Source of the DNA: JADJNW01 sp964526645
Lineage (GTDB): Bacteria > Bacteroidota > Bacteroidia > Chitinophagales > Saprospiraceae
Direction: 5' to 3'
Assembly (NCBI GenBank): GCA_964526645.1
Contig: CAZGJN010000005.1
Coordinates: 1-64,000 of the forward strand
Length of the DNA stretch: 64,000 nucleotides
Part shown: positions 60,536-64,000 of the stretch, in pieces
How positions within the stretch are numbered: the stretch's first letter is position 1
Layout of the letters: each line of letters starts with the position of its first letter
Made by a program: the position numbers and the translations under genes
The notes under the pieces: generated by a model
The model's database searches: none
What the model was told of the DNA's origin: nothing
The model's input: only the letters and a program-made list of their open reading frames with translations

Positions 60536-60787
60536 ATCAAAATTGCCCTTCTGAACCTCGACATTGCTCCTCTGAAGAGCAATTTTTCTACTTCAAATAG
60601 GAATTTTTGTATCTAAAGCAGAAACTTTACTACTTTGAGGAGAAAACTTCCTATCCAAAAGAGAAATTTTGCCACACGAAGGGGCAATTTTGCTATTCAA
60701 AGGAAAAAATTTGCTACTCCAAGGGGAAAATTTCCTATCCGAAGTAGCAATTTTCCCATTCCGAATAGCAATTTTGTCCACCAGATG
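60536..60787. repeat. Array 2: twelve tandem degenerate 21-bp units
   Basis: Unit starts at 60536, 60557, 60578 and each 21 nt to 60767. Units follow the same pattern as array 1 (39081-39394): AGCAATTTTTCT (60578), GGCAATTTTGCT (60683), GGAAAATTTCCT (60725), AGCAATTTTCCC (60746), each followed by 9 nt. The same plus-strand phase again gives heptapeptides (RNFATRR, GNFAIQR, KKFATPR, GKFPIRS, SNFPIPN). The other strand is open over the same stretch. Confidence 0.88.
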
Positions 60788-60844
60788 AACTTTTTTCAAA
60801 AATACAACCTTGCTATGCGCATTTTACTGTAAAAATCCGACAAG

Positions 60845-61058
60845 TTACGCTGCCTGGATAATTTGCTGATGCGCCGACAGGAGCGCTGGCGTTTGCCCAA
60901 AAAACTGCTCAAAGCCAGCACCAGTCTTTTGCCGCATATCTTTCATGCAATGAAAAATATCGTAGTAGCCCGCTTCTCGAATAGCCCCAGCTAACTGGCG
61001 AAAAGTCGCGCCGCCGTTGATTTCTGCCGCCCTGGTCGGGTCCAGCTTTGTCGTTGTA
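60845..61058 (-). pseudogene. C-terminal fragment of an unidentified gene
   Basis: A minus-strand frame reads KLDPTRAAEINGGATFRQLA, GAIREAGYYDIFHCMKDMRQ, KTGAGFEQFFGQTPALLSAH, QQIIQAA and TAA (60845-60847). It has strong coding character but no start; a stop lies just upstream, and it overlaps the esterase frame. It appears to be the last 67 residues of a foreign or deleted gene fused to the esterase remnant. The original family was not recognised with confidence; a Rossmann-type reductase is one guess. Confidence 0.55.
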
Positions 61059-61427
61059 AGAAAGAGAAACGATAATTAATTCGGGAATATGCTTACCATA
61101 ACTTAAATAAGTTGTAATATCCGTTGCCATAGCAAAAGCATGGTCGCCATCCAACAAGTAAAGGACAGGATATTTTTTATTTGATTTGTCATAACCGTCT
61201 GGTAGAAAAACTTTTATGTAATAATCCTCCTGCATAGTTGGAGAAAACAACTTGAAATACTGGCTGTTTTCAATCGCAACTTTTTGGAGAGAAGCTTCTG
61301 CATTTTGCGCAAAGACAAATAAATGACTTATCAATATTATTACAATTGACAATAAAATTTTAATAAATATAATGATTATAGGATTTTTGTAGGGGAGTTT
61401 TATACTCATCTGATGACTTAGGGTCAC
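60909..61427 (-). pseudogene. Truncated esterase D-like gene
   Basis: N-terminal TM/signal (IILLSIVIILISHLFVFA region), then PTMQEDYYIKVFLPDGYDKS, KKYPVLYLLDGDHAFAMATD, PELIIVSLSYND, the usual start of a Fusobacterium-type or esterase D alpha/beta hydrolase. After about residue 125 the sequence stops matching, and the nucleophile Ser and His regions are missing. About 61040-61427 is real esterase; the rest (to TAA at 60909) is an out-of-frame reading of the fragment at 60845-61058. The protein cannot be a working hydrolase. Confidence 0.7.
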
Positions 61428-61438
61428 CAGTGAATAAA

Positions 61439-61469
61439 GATTTGCTAAATCTTGAAGATTTAGTAAATC
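61439..61469. repeat. 31-bp palindrome, copy 2
   Basis: Arms GATTTGCTAAATC and GATTTAGTAAATC around TTGAA, a 13-bp stem with one wobble. Compared with copy 1 (60496-60526) several bases differ on both arms but pairing is kept. The pair of copies encloses array 2 and the broken esterase. Confidence 0.75.
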
Positions 61470-61480
61470 TCACTTAACAA

Positions 61481-61882
61481 CTAAGCTTCTACTTCTTCCG
61501 GTACTGCCAAGGCGCCGATTTGTGTCATCAACAGCATCGTATCGGCTACCATTGTATGCTTCACGATTTTAAAATCTTCTATTTCATAAATGATAATGCC
61601 GGGTACGTTTACGACGTTGCCGGTGGGCGGCGCGCCAAATAATTCGCCCTTGTGGATGCCTTTGAGGTTAAAACTCAATACCGCTTTGTTGCCGGTTACA
61701 ATCAAATCATTGGGTTCGAGGGTATAACCTGGAATACCGGTTTGAAACACTTGAATATGCTGCTTCAATTCCATATCCACATCAGAGATATACTCGTCCA
61801 GTGCTTCAGGAGTAGGTGGTATGCCTCCCGAAAAAAGCTGTTTGTAATCTTCCATGAATTGTTTGGTCTGCTCGGTAGTCAT
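61481..61882 (-). CDS. SnoaL/ester-cyclase-like protein
   Basis: 133 residues of NTF2-like fold: FMEDYKQLFSGGIPPTPEAL, DEYISDVDMELKQHIQVFQT, LIVTGNKAVLSFNLKGIHKG, VPGIIIYEIEDFKIVKHTMV. The pattern matches SnoaL-like ester cyclases, whose members range from polyketide cyclases to proteins of unknown role. No signal peptide; cytoplasmic. It stands alone after the 31-bp palindrome. Confidence 0.75.
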   Translation of the reverse strand: MTTEQTKQFMEDYKQLFSGGIPPTPEALDEYISDVDMELKQHIQVFQTGIPGYTLEPNDLIVTGNKAVLSFNLKGIHKGELFGAPPTGNVVNVPGIIIYEIEDFKIVKHTMVADTMLLMTQIGALAVPEEVEA

Positions 61883-62001
61883 TTCAAAAGGGTTTTAAAT
61901 ATGAATAAATAATACATCAAAAATATAGCACTAAAAAACCAATGTCTTGTAAAAAACGGACAAAGTAGTCGGAAGGGAAAAATCAGAAAGCGCCTAATTT
62001 A

Positions 62002-62814
62002 TTATTGCAACATTTGTTCAACCAATTGCTGGGTATATAAAAATTGCTGCGAGGGATTTTTTCCTACAAATTCCTGGTAATCTTTCACCAAATGCGATTG
62101 GTCGTAAAATCCGCCATCTATCATAAAATTTTGCCAGGAAAGCGAGGGATTCATCGTTAAACAAGCATTGATGTACCCAAACCGCTTGAGGCGCGCAAAA
62201 TATTTAGGACTGACACCCATGCGTTCGGTAAAACGGCGACGCAAGTTTCGCGGACTGATGCACAAAGTCTTTGCCAAATCGTCCATGCGGATCACGCCTT
62301 TTTGATTTAAAATAATGTGGGCGGCGTGGTCGGCAACAGATAGTGCTGTTCCTCTTTTTTTCAAACGTTCCAGGAGAAATTTTTCAAGCACCAGGATTTT
62401 ATCCAAATCGGAGGAAGCTTCGGTGAGTTGTTCTGTAATTTTGATGGATTCCGCGCCAATGAGATGATGCAAATCCACCCTATCGTCTAAAAATTCGAGC
62501 GGATGAGGTGTCGGAAATAAATTTTGAAAAGCAGCCCCTTGAAAAATGATACCTGCCATGCCGATGCGACCGCTCAGGCGCAAGGTGTAAGTAGCAGAGG
62601 ATTGTCCTGACAAGAAACTTTGCGGCAACCTGCTGCCCTGGTGTTTATGGTTGAATAATTGATAAGGCGTTTCATAATTAAAAACCAGCGCTGCATAGCA
62701 ATTAGCAGGGCTGGTAATCTCGAAGGGAGTGGTCAATGCTTCGCTATCCCATAGAAAATAGTCGCTTACATAAGGCTGGAGGGGTGAAGAAGGTTTGTAT
62801 TTCCGGTAGCGCAT
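62002..62814 (-). CDS. AraC-family transcriptional regulator
   Basis: 270 residues. The N-terminal half is a beta-rich sensing domain of the DUF6597 type; the C-terminal 100 residues hold two helix-turn-helix motifs (MDDLAKTLCISPRNLRRRFT; WQNFMIDGGFYDQSHLVKDY) and the ending FVGKNPSQQFL, diagnostic for AraC regulators. Divergent or adjacent target is unclear: its neighbours are the ester-cyclase gene and dnaK. 62815-63068 shows nothing definite. Confidence 0.9.
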   Translation of the reverse strand: MRYRKYKPSSPLQPYVSDYFLWDSEALTTPFEITSPANCYAALVFNYETPYQLFNHKHQGSRLPQSFLSGQSSATYTLRLSGRIGMAGIIFQGAAFQNLFPTPHPLEFLDDRVDLHHLIGAESIKITEQLTEASSDLDKILVLEKFLLERLKKRGTALSVADHAAHIILNQKGVIRMDDLAKTLCISPRNLRRRFTERMGVSPKYFARLKRFGYINACLTMNPSLSWQNFMIDGGFYDQSHLVKDYQEFVGKNPSQQFLYTQQLVEQMLQ

Positions 62815-63068
62815 GCAAGAGGTTTAGAAATTGGCAAAATTTACTTTTTAATAATAGTGTTGCAGACAAGATAATGAAAAAAAATGTGAATGTTGTGCGC
62901 TGTTTGGGAGCTTCTTTTTTAGAATATGTCCTTACTAATGGGATTCAAAAAGATTATTTGTAAAAATCAGGATTTGGTTTGACAATTTCTCGTCTCAAGG
63001 AATCTACTAATGCAAAAAGCCCTTCAGCAATCACTGCCAAAGAGCTTTTCCATTATCATTTTGATAGC

Positions 63069-64000
63069 TTATTGCTTCACTTCTTCAAATTCCACATCGG
63101 TCACGTCATCGGTTTTACCACTTGTTGTATGGTTCGTAGCGCCATTGGTATCTGCACCTGCTTGCTGTGTAGCCTGGTACATTTCCTGGCTGGCAGCTTG
63201 CCAAGCGCTATTGAGCGCTTCAATGGCACGATCAATACGAGCAAGGTCTTCCGACTTGTGCGCTTCTTTTAATTCACTCAAGGACTTTTCGATGGCTTCT
63301 TTTTTATGTACCGGGATTTTATCTCCGTACTCTTTCAACTGCTTTTCTGTTTGGAATGACAAAGTATCAGCCATATTGAGTTTTTCCGCACGGTCGCGTG
63401 ATTTGCGATCTTGATCGGCATTTGCGGCTGCTTCTGCTTTCATTTTTTCAATTTCTTCTTTTGATAGACCAGTGGAAGCCTCAATCCGAATTTTTTGTTC
63501 TTTACCAGTGCCTTTGTCTTTCGCCGAAACATTTAAAATACCATTGGCATCTATGTCAAATACAACTTCTATCTGAGGGACGCCGCGTGGCGCAGGTGGA
63601 ATGCCATCCAAAATAAATCGCCCTACGGTTCTGTTATCTTTTGCCATCTGGCGCTCTCCCTGTAAAATGTGGATTTCAACAGACGGTTGGTTGTCAGAAG
63701 CCGTAGAATAAATTTTCGATTTTTTAGTCGGAATCGTAGAATTTGATTCAATCACAACATCATAAATGCCGCCCATCGTTTCGATACCCAAAGAAAGCGG
63801 TGTCACATCAAGCAGCAGTACATCCTGTACATCACCACTCAAAACACCTCCCTGAATGGCAGCACCTACAGCCACTACTTCATCGGGATTCACTCCTTTG
63901 TTAGGCTTTTTGCCAAAAAACTCTTCAACGGCTTGCTGGATGCGCGGGATGCGCGTAGACCCCCCCACCAAAATCACTTCATCAATATCTTCCTTGCTCA
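63069..64000 (-). CDS. dnaK: DnaK (Hsp70) chaperone, C-terminal part
   Basis: The frame is open to the window edge, so the gene starts outside. About 310 residues are visible: the end of the ATPase domain (DEVILVGGSTRIPRIQQAVE; GVNPDEVVAVGAAIQGG), the substrate-binding beta domain (DVTPLSLGIETMGG; NRTVGRFILDGIPPAPRGVP; IDANGILNVSAKDKGTGKEQ) and the helical lid, ending DVTDVEFEEVKQ, the typical acidic EEVD-like tail of bacterial DnaK. Confidence 0.96.
   Translation of the reverse strand, partial: SKEDIDEVILVGGSTRIPRIQQAVEEFFGKKPNKGVNPDEVVAVGAAIQGGVLSGDVQDVLLLDVTPLSLGIETMGGIYDVVIESNSTIPTKKSKIYSTASDNQPSVEIHILQGERQMAKDNRTVGRFILDGIPPAPRGVPQIEVVFDIDANGILNVSAKDKGTGKEQKIRIEASTGLSKEEIEKMKAEAAANADQDRKSRDRAEKLNMADTLSFQTEKQLKEYGDKIPVHKKEAIEKSLSELKEAHKSEDLARIDRAIEALNSAWQAASQEMYQATQQAGADTNGATNHTTSGKTDDVTDVEFEEVKQ

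Noticed and set aside
60593..60832. Protein-coding genes on both strands within array 2
   Set aside because: Both frames follow from the stop-free palindromic 21-bp pattern; neither has a promoter or independent start.
62874..62961. 29-codon plus-strand frame between the AraC gene and dnaK
   Set aside because: Too short, no promoter match, and no recognisable sequence features.

Overview
The window reads as a chromosomal segment of a Bacteroidota bacterium, most likely in or near the Saprospiria; the class-level placement is inference because no database search was possible. Evidence for the phylum: secreted proteins ending in type IX secretion (T9SS) sorting domains (5183-6592, 13327-14802), a lipoprotein-type TamA (TamL), a SemiSWEET transporter, ECF sigma factor genes followed by barrel proteins, many lipobox proteins, weak Shine-Dalgarno signals, and repeated matches to the Bacteroidota promoter (TTTG, about 19-20 nt, TAnnTTTG). 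Many ordinary genes end in TGA, so the code is standard.

Layout. 1-11 kb: a partial DUF4097-like protein, a MoeB/ThiF-rhodanese protein, a LuxE-like acyltransferase, hemF, a T9SS esterase, an LVIVD lipoprotein, a barrel protein, and an ECF sigma factor overlapping a membrane-anchored barrel protein. 11-25 kb: a class V aminotransferase, a Tat-exported sugar isomerase-like protein, a kelch T9SS protein, a 1,520-residue beta-rich exported protein, prmA, DinB, folD, an ABC ATPase, gatC and an M23 peptidase. 25-35 kb: a nuclease lipoprotein, purM, nth, tamL divergent from a TrmH-family methylase, and a 956-residue Asp-box protein.

35.4-39.4 kb is an accessory island of small toxin-antitoxin (TA) pairs: two PIN pairs plus a VapBC pair, a DUF2283/DUF4258 pair, a YoeB-type pair and an antitoxin remnant. 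Two of the toxins are broken. A 23-bp motif carrying a TATCTTTG promoter lies in front of three of the TA operons and recurs in two decayed places. Three copies continue into a large hairpin element, and two of those run on to a roughly 200-bp unit with further hairpins. The island ends in an array of fifteen 21-bp units, each holding a 12-bp palindrome. A second array of the same family lies 21 kb away at 60.5 kb, beside a decayed esterase/gene-fragment fusion and between two copies of a 31-bp palindrome. These repeats are the best candidates for something undescribed here.

39.8-54.6 kb is mainly housekeeping: mutS2, a Uma2-like nuclease, a carboxynorspermidine dehydrogenase/decarboxylase pair for sym-norspermidine or spermidine synthesis, prmC, a LolD-like ATPase, hemH, surE, lpxB and mltA. 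54.6-64 kb holds a small frame interrupted by an in-frame TGA, a PspC-like protein, a haem-binding protein, a GMC oxidoreductase with a gluconate-dehydrogenase subunit 3-like protein, an AraC regulator and the C-terminal part of dnaK. No rRNA, tRNA, CRISPR array or complete insertion sequence was recognised.
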